Origin: Plotosus lineatus
Lineage: Eukaryota > Chordata > Actinopteri > Siluriformes > Plotosidae
Assembly (NCBI GenBank): GCA_024760905.1
Contig: CM045746.1
Span: 10,577,466-10,641,465, forward strand
Length of the DNA: 64,000 nucleotides
Direction: 5' to 3'
The notes under the pieces: model-generated
Seen by the model: only the letters and a program-made list of their open reading frames with translations
Database searches by the model: none
What the model was told of the DNA's origin: nothing
Translations under genes and position numbers: made by a program
In this document: positions 11,842-20,456 of the stretch, in pieces
Numbering within the stretch: the first letter of the stretch is position 1
Layout: the number at the start of each line of letters is the position of its first letter

Positions 11842-12716
11842 AAGAAGCTTACAGCAACCAGCCATGTGTACATTCTTTTAGCCCCAAATATTTTTGGAAA
11901 AAAGCTTATTAATTAATAAGTACACAAGAATTTCTATTTCATAGTGGTTAGCACATCCACATCACAGTATTGCATGGATTTTCCCTGGGTATTCCAGTTT
12001 CCTCCCACAGTCCAAAGACATGTACATTAGGTTATTTGGCTTTTCCAAATTGCCCCTAGGAGGGAGGGAGTGAGTGACTGTGAATGCCTGTATGTGTGTT
12101 GCCTTATGATGGACTGGAAAATTCTTCAGGATGTATGCCTATTTCACCCAGAATTGGTTGATTATAGGCTTCAACCTCCTTGTGACCTTAATAGGATGAA
12201 GCCATTTGTCAAGATAAATGAGAATATGAATAAATATATAATAAATACATATTTGTATAATTTGTGTGTTTCTGTTAGGAAAAAGGAAATGTACAGGACA
12301 TACTGGTACGCGCAGCAGCCAAAGGTCTCCTAAGTGGACTGGCACTTCCTGAAAAAGTCAAGAAAGCCAGAATGAAAGGAAAACAAAGAGGAGCTCCTGC
12401 AACTATTCCTTCTCCTCCTCAACCTGACCCCTCTCTCACCGGTGACCCACATAATTCTGAACAGCTCAACACTGATACCACTGTCACAGAAGCTACTCTA
12501 GAACACATACAGGAACTCACAGTCTGTCCTTCTCCCACCCCAAGCAACAGTTCTGTAGAACTGAATCACGATTCAGCTCCTGAACATGAGAATCATGTTT
12601 CTGAGGCTAAGACTAAGAGGAAAAAAGGTTGCAAAGCAATGAAACAGAAGCGGAGACTGAAAACCAAGGCTCGTATGATGCCCAAGTGCAAAACAAGCAA
12701 GAATAAAGCACGTTAG
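3075..12716 (+). CDS. nsun7: NSUN7, putative RNA cytosine-5 methyltransferase family member (5' exons missing)
   Basis: Nine exons join into one frame of 1593 nt (530 residues plus stop): 3075-3217, 3310-3462, 3555-3738, 3828-4041, 4151-4294, 4381-4482, 5787-5904, 11528-11624, 12279-12716. Every junction has AG/GT borders and matching phase. The protein follows vertebrate NSUN7: VMLYDLQDRKFQ near the start, RSRSLAV, LPRC (Cys about 262), YCTCS (Cys about 323 and 325), GYFLCVLKRE, then DILVRAAAKGLL and a lysine-rich tail. NOP2/Sun proteins are SAM-dependent RNA m5C methyltransferases; NSUN7 has been linked to sperm motility in mouse. The usual SAM-binding glycine-rich motif is not recognisable here, as in other NSUN7 proteins, so activity is uncertain. 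The N-terminal exons must lie upstream of the window. Confidence 0.93.
3310..3462 (+). CDS. nsun7: NSUN7 exon (second visible)
   Basis: Acceptor ag at 3308-3309, donor gtatac at 3463. Encodes SKTKLAASLARFRIK and LPTCAWVNTLKS. A CA microsatellite starts about 15 bases after the donor. Confidence 0.92.
3478..3500. repeat. (CA)n microsatellite
   Basis: About eleven CA units in the intron after the second visible NSUN7 exon. Confidence 0.95.
3555..3738 (+). CDS. nsun7: NSUN7 exon (third visible)
   Basis: Acceptor tatag, donor gtgaca at 3739. Encodes VDEVCVTLKTQGF and SPDVLIFPQGT; PDVLIFP aligns with YDVLIFP of mammalian NSUN7. Ends in phase 0. Confidence 0.93.
3828..4041 (+). CDS. nsun7: NSUN7 exon (fourth visible)
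   Basis: Acceptor ttaaag, donor gtgaga at 4042. Encodes ERSRSLAVCALHPLL and NYVYVCGVSADS. The place where active NSUN enzymes carry the glycine-rich SAM loop reads DIMLAGSFSAHTVAHVG. Confidence 0.93.
4151..4294 (+). CDS. nsun7: NSUN7 exon (fifth visible)
   Basis: Acceptor tgaag, donor gtatga at 4295. Encodes NVRLLSEQFDELREG and VRVVLVLPRCTAS. The cysteine in LPRC is at the NSUN motif IV position. Confidence 0.92.
4381..4482 (+). CDS. nsun7: NSUN7 exon (sixth visible)
   Basis: Acceptor tcatcag, donor gtaaga at 4483. Encodes LLQDLSQGTVSNTKLESLM and QIQDLSHALN. Ends after the first base of a Phe codon. Confidence 0.9.
4555..4870 (-). mobile_element. tRNA-derived-type SINE copy, diverged
   Basis: Starts with ctgaactgtttaatcc and continues with tagggttgcgaggaggct, the 3' part of a dispersed fish element also at 5341, 9250, 16337 and 21757. 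The body includes gtacatgtctgtgggag and gtaaccagagggaaccc. The tail faces left, so the element lies on the minus strand. The head is poorly preserved. Confidence 0.6.
4871..5340. other. intron sequence, no feature recognised
   Basis: Part of the NSUN7 intron between the sixth and seventh visible exons. A G-rich stretch (ggaagaggtgagggtggggg) lies near 5210-5230; otherwise I see nothing. Confidence 0.5.
5341..5690 (-). mobile_element. tRNA-derived SINE
   Basis: The left end cattcattttctgaactgc is the tail (GAAT units on the minus strand). The right end, read on the minus strand, begins GGTCAGTGGTGGTAGGGTG and contains GTAGTGGGTTAAAG, resembling A and B boxes of a tRNA-derived head. The internal block ctcaccatagacagtgagag is shared with copies at 9250-9530 and 16013-16333. 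Confidence 0.65.
5787..5904 (+). CDS. nsun7: NSUN7 exon (seventh visible)
   Basis: Acceptor ctacag, donor gtatac at 5905. Encodes KVHSVVYCTCSEYAEENELV, which contains the TCS motif of NSUN motif VI. A CA repeat starts within the first bases of the following intron. Confidence 0.94.
5908..5971. repeat. (CA)n microsatellite beside a splice donor
   Basis: About 31 CA units, beginning three or four bases after the GT donor of the seventh visible NSUN7 exon. Confidence 0.95.
6076..7924 (+). mobile_element. Rex3-like LINE, internally deleted, with 12-bp target-site duplication
   Basis: Begins with the 5' region (gaatcgccaccttatc) and continues into an endonuclease start (TLGTWNVTSLAGKEPD). The endonuclease is cut at about 6880, where the sequence jumps to a later region, then runs into reverse transcriptase (VVKKLLSGRAPGLDEIHPEN; CSNYRGITLLSLPGKVYAEV). 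It ends at about 7910 before the catalytic RT core and passes straight into GATG-type repeats, the kind of 3' tail known for Rex3. The flanking atttgagaaccc occurs at 6064-6075 and 7925-7936. Several frame breaks; inactive. Confidence 0.75.
7937..8494. other. intron sequence, no feature recognised
   Basis: Apparently single-copy intron sequence of NSUN7 between the Rex3-like LINE and a SINE. No open frame or repeat that I can support. Confidence 0.5.
8495..8632 (+). mobile_element. SINE 3' part
   Basis: Contains the reverse complement of the shared 3' body (ctcaccccaagtcaactgag, gggtgccagactcc) and ends with taagtggttcagcaaataaa followed by gaatgaatg. It is the 3' half of the same family as 5341-5690, in + orientation. 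Confidence 0.55.
8690..8752. repeat. (TG)n microsatellite
   Basis: About 31 TG units. Confidence 0.95.
8788..8810. repeat. (CA)n microsatellite
   Basis: About eleven CA units, 35 bases after the TG run at 8690-8752. The pair forms a potential hairpin. Confidence 0.95.
8991..9220 (+). mobile_element. tRNA-derived SINE, diverged
   Basis: The head-like segment gtggcgacatagtagtgtag resembles an A-box region and gatcctgggtttaagtcctt a B-box region. It is followed by gcatgtcctccctgtgcttg and the shared body ccaagttggctgagataggtg, ending near ataggattaagt. Confidence 0.55.
9250..9530 (-). mobile_element. tRNA-derived SINE
   Basis: Left end attcattcgttcgttcattt with ctgaactgcttaatcctaat, internal gaaacatactgatggctatg, right end cttaccaccaggacactgtt. 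Same family and orientation as 5341-5690. Confidence 0.65.
9683..11287 (-). mobile_element. Tc1/mariner-like transposon with expanded inverted repeats
   Basis: Ends caacccctggcaaaaattat and its imperfect inverse (reverse complement of the right end: cagcccctgacactaatctt) are flanked by TA. The right part, read on the minus strand, holds a helix-turn-helix transposase start (IETKERIVKLLKEGKSSWNV). The same N-terminal region is repeated in inverted orientation near 9970-10125, where the transposase C-terminal end should be. Inverted repeats therefore reach about 440 bp. The transposase lacks its C-terminal end and is inactive. Confidence 0.8.
10250..10947 (-). pseudogene. Tc1-like transposase remnant
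   Basis: Starts at MAPTQEISIETKERIVKLLK and shows the paired helix-turn-helix part including GSKIWIKYKQHGKVVKGKH and TGRPRKTSKHEDRKLKAIS; the middle region follows with frame breaks. The C-terminal end is missing, so no complete DDE core exists. Confidence 0.75.
11314..11331. repeat. poly-T run
   Basis: Eighteen consecutive T in the NSUN7 intron, just after the Tc1-like element. Confidence 0.9.
11528..11624 (+). CDS. nsun7: NSUN7 exon (eighth visible)
   Basis: Acceptor cacacag, donor gtttgt at 11625. Only the frame set by the preceding exon is open; it gives GMENFLRQQAF and GYFLCVLKRE, matching GCFLSILTRE of mammalian NSUN7. About nine residues shorter than the human region before GYFLC. 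Confidence 0.85.
11796..11839. repeat. (CA)n microsatellite
   Basis: About 22 CA units in the last NSUN7 intron. Confidence 0.95.
11941..12245 (+). mobile_element. tRNA-derived SINE
   Basis: Head atagtggttagcacatccac (A-box like), then gtttcctcccacagtccaaa and gacatgtacattaggtt, typical of a widespread fish element. The body (ttataggcttcaacctcctt, taataggatgaagc) ends with a degenerate gaataaata tail. It lies 34 bases before the terminal NSUN7 exon. Confidence 0.65.
12279..12716 (+). CDS. nsun7: NSUN7 terminal exon
   Basis: Acceptor ctgttag; open to the TAG at 12714-12716. Encodes VQDILVRAAAKGLLSGLALP, then a low-complexity Pro/Ser/Thr/Glu stretch and a strongly basic end (KTKRKKGCKAMKQKRR). 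The basic tail could help RNA binding or nuclear entry; this is inference. Confidence 0.92.
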   Translation, partial: EKGNVQDILVRAAAKGLLSGLALPEKVKKARMKGKQRGAPATIPSPPQPDPSLTGDPHNSEQLNTDTTVTEATLEHIQELTVCPSPTPSNSSVELNHDSAPEHENHVSEAKTKRKKGCKAMKQKRRLKTKARMMPKCKTSKNKAR

Positions 12717-13283
12717 GTTCAACCTTTAGTGGTCTGAAGAACCTAATACGATCTTTATTAGCTTTTAATAGTCATGAGATAAGCACTTGAATGTGTTCAC
12801 TGCACAATATAACAAAGACTTTTCATAAATCTGTACAGTAATCAGAAAAGTTTCTGCATAACTCTCAATCACTCATGACAAGCTACATTACCTTAAGTAA
12901 TTGAATCCTTCCAAATGTTTCCTGTTACACATGAACATGTGCATTTTCATCATTGGATGTTTTTACTTAAATTAATGAAATGGTAGTCTGCTAAAATCTG
13001 TTTGATAGTTTTAATTAGCCACCCTTTGGAGTCGGTTTCACTCTGATGAGTGCTTGAAAAAGAGGTAAGTTCATCAGTTGATAAAAGGCAAGACAATGGC
13101 AAAAAAAGTACATAAATCAAAATAACAATAAATAAAGAATGAACTTTCCAATAAAATAAAACTAGGCACATCACCACATAATATAGGCTTCTGTATACAT
13201 CAATGGAATCTAACTTAAGGCCCATGGTCCAAATACAGCCCCCCAACTAATTTTATGTGGCCTGCAAGAACTTCTAAAGAATG
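12717..13283 (+). other. nsun7: probable NSUN7 3' UTR and downstream flank
   Basis: AT-rich sequence following the NSUN7 stop codon, with no open frame of note. It includes two overlapping AATAAA hexamers at 13127-13136, and a possible transposon fragment near 13208-13272 (gcccatggtccaaatacagc, tttatgtggcctgcaagaac) resembling hAT-derived repeats. Confidence 0.5.
13127..13136 (+). promoter_or_regulatory. nsun7: candidate polyadenylation signals
   Basis: AATAAATAAA gives two overlapping AATAAA hexamers about 410 bases after the NSUN7 stop. Cleavage-site sequence is not diagnostic. Confidence 0.4.
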
Positions 13284-13299
13284 GGATTGCCATACATTC

Positions 13300-15913
13300 G
13301 CATAGTTTATTTGGCATTTGTTTTACGCCGGATGCCCTTCCTGACGCAACCCTCTGCATTTATCCGGGCTTGGGACCGGCGTGAGGGAGAGACACTGGTT
13401 TGTGCCCCAGGATGTGAGCGAGAAGAGAAGGAGAGATTCTGGAGGAAGTTAGATGAAGTGATGCAGAGTACCCCCAGAGGTGAAAGAGTGGTCATTGGGG
13501 CAGACTTCAATGGACATGTTGGTGCAGGAAACAGAGGGGACGAGGAAGTGATGGGTAGGTTTGGTATCCAGGACAGGAACGAAAGAAGGACAGATGTTGG
13601 TAGATTTTGCAAAAAGGATGGAAATGGCTGTGGTGAATACTTTTTTCCAGAAGAGACAGGAGCATAGGGTGACTTATAAAAGTGGAGGCAGGAGCACAAA
13701 GGTAGACTACATCTTGTGCAGGCGATGTAATTTAAAGGAAGTCAGTGACTGCAAAGTAGTAGCGGGTGAGAGTGTTGCCAAACAGCATAGGATGGTGGTG
13801 TGCAGGATGATGCTGATGGTGAGGAAGGTGAAGAAGGCAAAGGCAGAGCAGAAGACAAAGTGGTGGAAGCTGAAAAAGGAAGCGTGTCGTGTTGTCTTCA
13901 AGGAGGAGTTGAAACAGGCTTTGGGTGGTCAGGAAGTGCTTCCAGATGACTGGACAACTACAGCTAATGTGATCAGGGAGACAGGTAGGAGAATACTTGG
14001 TGTGTCATCTGGAAGGAAAGTAGATAAGGAGACTTGGTGGTGGAATGAGGAAATGCAGGAGTGTGTACAAAGGAAGAGGTTAGCTAAGAAGAAGTGGGAC
14101 ATTGAGAAAACCGAAGAGAGTAAACAGGAGTACAGGGAGACACAGCGTAAGGCGAAGGTAGCGGTGTCAAAGGCCAAACAGAGGGCGTATGATGACTTGT
14201 ATGCTCGGTTGGAAAGTAAAGAGGGAGAAAATGATTTATACAGGTTGGCACAGCAGAGAAATAGAGATGGGAAGGACGTGCAGCAAGTTAGATTGATAAA
14301 GGACAGAGAGGGAAATGTATTGACTGATGAAAGAAGTGTGCTGGGAAGATGGAAAGAGTACTTTGAAGAGCTGATGAATGAGGAAAATGAGAGAGAAAAA
14401 AGAGTAGAAGAGGTGGCTGTTGAGGACCAGGAAATAGCAAAGATTAGTAAGGAGGGCATTGAAGAGGATGAAGAATGGAAAGGCAGTTGGTCCTGATGAC
14501 ATACCGGTGGAGGTATGGAAGTGTCTAGGAGAGGTAGCAGTAGATTTTCTGACAAGAACATTTAACAAGGTCTTAGAGAGTGAGAGGATGCCAGAGGAAT
14601 GGAGGAGAAGTGTGCTGGTGCCCATTTTTAAGAACAAGGGAGACGTGCAGAGTTGTGGCAACTACAGAGGGATAAAGTTGATGAGTCATACGATGAAGTT
14701 ATGGGAAAGAATAGTGGAATCTAGACTAAGGGCAGAGGTCAGCATTTGTGAACAACAGTTTGGTTTCATGCCAAGAAAGAGCACCACAGGTGCTGTGTTT
14801 GCCTTGAGGATGTTAATGGAGAAGTACAGAGAAGGTCAGACGGAGCTGCATTATGCCTTTGTGGATCTGGAGAAAGCATATGACAGGGTGCCGAGAGAAG
14901 ACCTGTGGTATTGCATGAGGAAGTCTGGAGTGGCAGAGAAGTATGTTAGAGTGGTGCAGGACATGTATGAGAGATGTAAGACAGTGGTGAGGTGTGCTGT
15001 CGGTGTGACAGAAGAGTTCAAGGTGGAGGTGGGACTGCATCAAGGGTCAGCTCTCAGCCCCTTCTTGTTTGCTATGGTGATGGACAGGCTGACAGACGAG
15101 GTTAGACAAGATTCCCCATGGACTATGATGTTTTCAGATGACATTGTGATCTGTAGTGAGAGCAGAGAACAAGTGCAGGAAAATCTAGAGAGGTGGAGGT
15201 ATGCCCTGGAAAGGAGGGGGATGAAGATTAGCCTCAGTAAGACAGAATACATGTGCATGAATGACAAGGACCCAAGAGGAACGGTGAGATTACAGGGAGC
15301 AGAGATAAGAAAGGTGGAGGATTTTAAGTACTTAGGCTCAACAATCCAGAGCAATGGAGAGTGTGGAAAAGAGGTCAAGAAGCGTGTGCAGGCAGGTTGG
15401 AATGGTTGGCGAAAAGTGTCCGGTGTGATGTGTGATAGGAGGGTATCGGCAAGAATGAAAGGAAAAGTGTACAAGACGGTGTTGAGGCCAACGATGTTGT
15501 ATGGTTTAGAAACAGTGGCCCTGGGGAAAAGACAGGAGGCAGAGCTGGAGGTAGCAGAGATGAAAATGATGAGGTTCTCTTTGGGAGTAACGAGGATGGA
15601 TAGGATTAGGAATGAGCACATCAGAGGGACAGCACATGTAAGACGTTTTGGAGACAAAGTCAGAGAGGCTAGAGTGAGATGGTTTGGACATGTACAGAGG
15701 AGGGATAATGAGTATATTGGTAGTAGGATGTTGAGGCTGGAACTACCAGGCAGAAGGCCTAGAGGAAGACCAAAGAGACGATTCATGGATGTGGTGAAGG
15801 AGGACATGAAGGTCGTTGGTGTAAGAGAAGAAGATGCAAAGGATAGGGAGGGATGGGGGCAGATGATTCGCTGTGGCGACCCCTGAAGGGAAAAGCCGAA
15901 AGGAAAAGAAGAA
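13300..15913 (+). mobile_element. RTE-type LINE copy with perfect 16-bp target-site duplication
   Basis: Flanked by ggattgccatacattc at 13284-13299 and 15914-15929. It opens with a module (ttttacgccggatgcccttc) at 13320-13410, then enters the endonuclease region (VIGADFNGHVGAGNRGDEEV), a linker and reverse transcriptase, and ends with the 3' tail of AAGAAG units. The 5' endonuclease end is missing. The perfect duplication points to a fairly recent insertion. Confidence 0.9.
13420..15886 (+). pseudogene. LINE endonuclease/reverse-transcriptase remnant
   Basis: Three frames cover the protein: to about 13575, about 13575-14465, and 14465-15886, so two frameshifts break it. The last part carries RT motifs in order: GNYRGIKLMSHTMKLWERIV, FVDLEKAYDRVPREDLWYCM, LHQGSALSPFLFAMVMDRLT, and the catalytic box as FSDD (MMFSDDIVICSE) rather than the usual FADD. 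It ends with GRPKRRFMDVVKEDMKVVGV and CGDP. Probably RTE clade; the exact family is unsure. Confidence 0.88.
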
Positions 15914-16012
15914 GGATTGCCATACATTCTTTACATCAACTATTCCCATGAAATCTAATTCATCATCCTTCCACTAGATGGTAGCAACCTTCCTTCATTT
16001 ATTACCTGTCTG

Positions 16013-16333
16013 TCTTCCTTTCGGCTTGTTCCCTTTTGTCATCTGATTCGCACGTTTGATTTGGCAGAGGTTTTTACGTCGGATGCCCTTCTTGTCACAA
16101 CCCTTTTAGCAAGGGATAGAAACATGCTGACGACTTTGCAGTTACTCTTTACGAAAGTCAGAAATGGTTCTTTTACATTCCTCTCACCATAGACAGTGAG
16201 AGAAATGGCCTGCCTTTGATAACCCAGTTAGCTGCACACTTGGGGGGGTGACACCCTTGTGGAGAGTGGGACTCAAACCCCCAACCTTTGGATCATCGAT
16301 CCAGCGCCCTATGCTACTAGACCACCACTGCCC
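16013..16333 (-). mobile_element. composite SINE sharing the LINE 3' tail
   Basis: Left end ttcctttcggcttgttccct matches the reverse complement of the RTE-type LINE 3' end, followed by ggtttttacgtcggatgccc (the module also at 700-790 and 13320-13410). From about 16110 it becomes the SINE body (gaaacatgctgacgac, accatagacagtgagag). The right end read on the minus strand looks tRNA-derived: GGGGCAGTGGTGGTCTAGTA and TGGGGGTTTGAGTCCCAC (B-box like). Confidence 0.6.
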
Positions 16334-16336
16334 CTC

Positions 16337-16480
16337 CTTCATTTATTACCTAAGCCGCTTAATACTAATTAGGGTTGCAAGCAGGCTCGTGCCCATCACA
16401 GCTGATTCCGTGTGAGGGCGGGGTATACCCTGGACTGCTGAACAGACCGTCGCAGAGCCAGCACTGACACTAATAAAACA
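16337..16480 (-). mobile_element. SINE 3' fragment
   Basis: Tail cttcatttattacctaagcc, then gcttaatactaattagggtt and ggtataccctggactgct; same family as 5341-5690, truncated at the head side. Confidence 0.6.
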
Positions 16481-16652
16481 ATCTAATAAAAGATTATTTC
16501 AGAGAAAGAAAGCAAAAGAAGAAAAGAGAATAAATACCTGAATAAATAATTTTACCATGCCGATTTCATTTCATTTCAAAAAGTGAATGTTCACTCATTA
16601 ATAGGAACAAATATGTCCTGGTGTTATTTCATATGCAAATTACTTCCATGTT

Positions 16653-16884
16653 TGGTTTCAGGCCAAGAAAGAGCACCACAGATGCAGTGTTTGCTTTGAG
16701 GATGTTAATAGAGAAGTACAGAGAAGGTCAGAGGGAGTAGCATTGTGCCTTTGTGGATCTGGAAAAAGCATATGACAGGGTGCCGAGAGAGGAACTGTGC
16801 ATGAGGAGGTCTGGAGTGGCAGAGAAGTATGGTAGAGTGGTGCAGAAAATGTATGAGAGATGTAGGACAATGGTGAGGTGTGCT
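16653..16884 (+). mobile_element. RTE-type LINE internal fragment
   Basis: Encodes part of the RT domain (residues DLEKAYDRVPREEL, RSGVAEKYGRVVQKMYERC) colinear with 14760-15000 of the larger copy, with small deletions and a stop. Ends abruptly in unrelated sequence. Confidence 0.85.
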
Positions 16885-17561
16885 GATTTTTGTAGTACAC
16901 TGATTACCCCTGTTTGCAGATTTATTACTTGTTCTTTGTTTGGTATTATATTAAGAAGCTTGTAATAACGATAGTATGTTTTGATGTACAAAATCATATA
17001 CGGGAAAGGCAATTGGAGTCATTATTCCCCTCCTTCAATTGCCACCTTATCGTGGTGGAGGGGTTTGTGTGTCCTCATGATACTAGGGGCTATGTTGTCG
17101 GGGACATTATGATCCTGGTAGGGTAACCCAGGACAAACAGGTCCTAGGTGAAGGTCCAGACAAAGTATGGTTCAAATTAACCTCTATGAAAAAAGAAAAT
17201 ACAAGGATACAGTTTCGCTTGCCCAGACGCATTTCACCAAGGTTGTCCCCCCCAACCCAGAGCCAGGCCTGGGTACAGGGCTCGAAAGGTGAGCACCTGG
17301 TGGTTGGGCTTCTGCAAATGGAACCCGGCTGGGCCCAGCCCGAAAAGCAGACATGGGTCCACCCTCCCATAGACTCACCACCTGTGGGAAGGGCTATAGG
17401 GATCGGGTGCAGTGTGAGTGGCAGCTGAAGGCATGCGTTCTGTTGGACCGATCCTCGGCTAGTGACTCTGACTCTTTTGACATGGAACGTCGTCACCTCT
17501 CTGGTGGGCAAAGAGAATGAGCTGGAGAAATACCAACTAGATATAGATGGACTCACCTCAA

Positions 17562-17623
17562 CACAGAGCTTCAGCTCTGGAACCACTCATCTCACAGAGC
17601 TTCGGCTCTGGAACCACTCATCT
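17562..17623 (+). repeat. 31-bp tandem duplication inside the LINE
   Basis: cacagagcttcagctctgg plus aaccactcatct is repeated directly with one substitution (17562-17592 and 17593-17623). Confidence 0.9.
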
Positions 17624-17630
17624 CGAGAGG

Positions 17631-17940
17631 TAGGTAAGTCTGTTGGGTTTTTACACCCAAGCCTCGTGGTTTCGCCTCGTGGCTCATCAGGCCAGTGCTT
17701 ATCCCCGGTTTCCATAGCATGAAGCGAAGTTCAACTCCCCCTGGATGGGACACTAGTCCATCACAGGTTTACCTTCCCAGTATATTTTACTGGTACCGAT
17801 TTATACTGCTGGGTGAACAGAGGCACACTTGTGGTTGAGACCTTGCCCAGGGGTCTTAGCACAGTGAGGGTCTCGGTGGGATTTGAACTCACAACCTCCT
17901 GATCATGAGTGCAGCACCCTAACCACTACGCCACTGGCCC
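17631..17940 (-). mobile_element. nested tRNA-derived SINE with 12-bp target-site duplication
   Basis: Flanked by catctcgagagg at 17619-17630 and 17941-17952, splitting the LINE sequence. Minus-strand head at 17940: GGGGCCAGTGGCGTAGTGGT (A box) and GAGTTCAAATCCCAC (B box), with TGCACTCATGATC in the anticodon region. The tail end lies at 17631. It entered after the LINE. Confidence 0.85.
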
Positions 17941-20106
17941 CATCTCGAGAGGGGCTGGACCTTATTCCATTGTGAATTGGTCATGGGGAGCGGCGGAGCG
18001 CCAGTATTGCCCCGTGTCCCAGTGCCCAAACATTGGAGTTCTCTTCTGTCGATGAAAGGGTATCTTTCCTCTGCCTTTGGGTGGGGAGGATGGATCCTAA
18101 CTGTTGTTTATGCTTCTGCACCAAATGACAGTTCAGAGTACCCACCCTTCTTGGATTCTTTAGGGGTTGTGTTGGAGATCGTCACCCCGGGAGACTCACT
18201 CATTGTCCTGGGAGACTTCAACACCCATGTGGGCAATGATAGTGTGACGTGGAAGGGTGTGATTAGTAGCGATGGCCTCTTCAGTCTGAACCTGAATGGT
18301 GTTTCGTTATTGGACTTCGGTGCTCTCAGTTTGTCCATCATAGACACCATGTTCAAACATAAGGGTATCCATCAGTGCACTTGGCACCAGGACACCCTAA
18401 GCCGCAGTTTGATGATCAATTTTGTAGTCATGACACTGGACTTCTCGCTGCATATTCTGGACACTCAGGTGAAGAGAGAAGCTGAGCTGTCAACCTATCA
18501 CTATCTGGTGGTACATTGGCTCTGATGGCAGAAGATTCTGTCTTCCTGACCCAGCAGGCTCAAGCGCGTAGTTTGGATCTCCTGAGAACTTTTGGCAGAG
18601 TCTCCTGTCAGAGGGGCCTTTAACGCTAACAGAGGTACAACCACGTCCTGAAGGAGATCTGGTCACTGAGGTAGTCAAAAAGCTCCTCAGTGGTCAAGCT
18701 TCGGGGGTGGATGAGATCCATTCTGAATATCTCAAGGCTCTGGATGGTGTAGGACTGTCATGGTTGACATGTCTCCGCAACATTGCATGGTTATCAGGGC
18801 CGTACCTCTAGTTTGGTAAAGTGGGGTGGTCGTCCCCCTTTTTAAAAATTGGGACCAGAGGGTGTATTCCAATTATCGTGGAATCACACTCCTCGTCCTA
18901 CCTAGGAAAGTCTAGACAAAGGTACTGGAGAGAAGGATCCGACTGGTAGTTGAATCTCGGATTCAAGAGGAACAATGTGGTTTCATCCTGGACACGGCAC
19001 TCTCCACCAACTCTGTAACACTCCACAGGATAATGGTGGGAATATGGGAGTTTGCCCAATCTGTCCACATGTGTTTTGTGTTTGGAGAAGGCTTGTCCCT
19101 TCTAAGCTTGTCTCATGTCCCTCAAGCTATCCTGTGGGGTGTGTTCCAGGAGTACAACGTTCTGGACTCGATGCATGCGGTTGCTCTATCACCAGAGCCA
19201 GAGCTTAGTCTGCATTGGGAACAACAGGTTAAATTAGTTTCCAATCAGGAATCCACCCAGGCTATGCTTTGTCACCAATTCTGTTCATAATTTTTATGGA
19301 CAGAATTTCTAAGTGCAGTCAAGGGGTTCTGGTTTGCTGCCCATCAGATGTCGTCTCTGCTTTTTGCAGAGAAGTTGCCCTTTTGGTTTCATCAATCCGG
19401 GACCTCCAGCTCTCATTAGAGCAATTTGCAGTTGAGTGTGAAGCATCCGGGATAAGAATCAGCACCCCAAAGTCCAAGGCCATGGTTCTCAGTCAGAAAA
19501 GTGTGGGATGCACCATCCGGGTTGTAAATAAGGTCCTGCCCCAAGTGGCGAAGTTCAAATATCTTGGAGTCTTGCCCACGAGTGAGGGAAAGATGGAGCG
19601 GGAGATTGACAGGCAGCTCCCTGCAGCCTCTGCTGTAAAGGGGAGCCAGTACCAATCCGTTGTGGTGAAGAATGAGCTGAGCCGCAAGGCAAAGCTCTCA
19701 ATTTACCTATTGATCTATGTTCCAACCCTCATCTATGGTCACAAGCTTTAGGTAGTGACCAAAAGAAAAGAGCAGCTGAAATGAGCTTCCTTCGCCAGGT
19801 GTAGAGGTTCTTCCTTTGAGATAATTTGAGAAGCTCAGCCATCCAGTGAGAGTGTGGAGTAAAACCACTGCTCCTCCGCCTTCAGAGCAGCCAGTTGAGG
19901 TGGCTCGAGCATCCAGTTAGAATGTCTTCTGAATGCCTCCCTGGTGTGATGTTTCAGGCATGTTTGATCGGGAAGAAACCCCTGGTTGACCTAGAGCACG
20001 CTGGGATGTCTGGACCTCATTGCTTAGGCTGCCTCCAGGACCTGACCCCGGATTAAGCGGAATAGATGTTATTATAATGATGATGACGATTCATTCTTCA
20101 AATTTA

Positions 20107-20112
<6 letters not shown>

Positions 20113-20149
<37 letters not shown>
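20113..20149. repeat. (AT)n microsatellite
   Basis: About 18 TA units just after the Rex3-like tail. Confidence 0.9.
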
Positions 20150-20150
<1 letters not shown>

Positions 20151-20253
20151 GTATTTTATATAATGTAATATAATTATATATAGGCATTTTACTTCAATAA
20201 AATAACAGTGTGAACTAGATTTTGCATTTCCTGAAGCAAACACTCTCATTGTC

Positions 20254-20284
<31 letters not shown>

Positions 20285-20456
20285 TTAATGTCAAACTGGT
20301 ACTGATGGGAAGAAATGAAAAAAGGAAATAAATAAATAAATATTATCGCAAGAAGACCCTGAAAAATGAATGAACTAAAGCCAGTAGAAGCAAAATTGGG
20401 GAAAAAAAGAAAAAATGTGGAGACATGTTTGAGAAGAGGTGTGGTATTTTGAAGTA
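20150..20456. other. AT-rich flank, with a (GATA)n run
   Basis: No gene seen. A TAGA run at about 20255-20284 is the only structure. Confidence 0.6.

Larger units (their letters stand above)
17028..20090 (+). mobile_element. Rex3-like LINE, longer decayed copy
   Basis: Starts at the same 5' region as 6076-7924 (gccaccttatcgtggtggag). The endonuclease shows LLTWNVVTSLVGKE, then after a nested SINE GWILTVVYASAPNDSSEYPP and LIVLGDFNTHVGNDS. A deletion near 18,660 removes the endonuclease-RT linker. RT fragments continue to MSPILFIIFMDRISK; the catalytic FADD position reads FAEK, so the active site is lost. It ends with ccggattaagcggaatagat and GATG-like repeats. Many stops and frameshifts. Confidence 0.75.

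Noticed and set aside
13281..15886. Active LINE
   Set aside because: Two frameshifts, a missing endonuclease start, and an altered catalytic box (FSDD).
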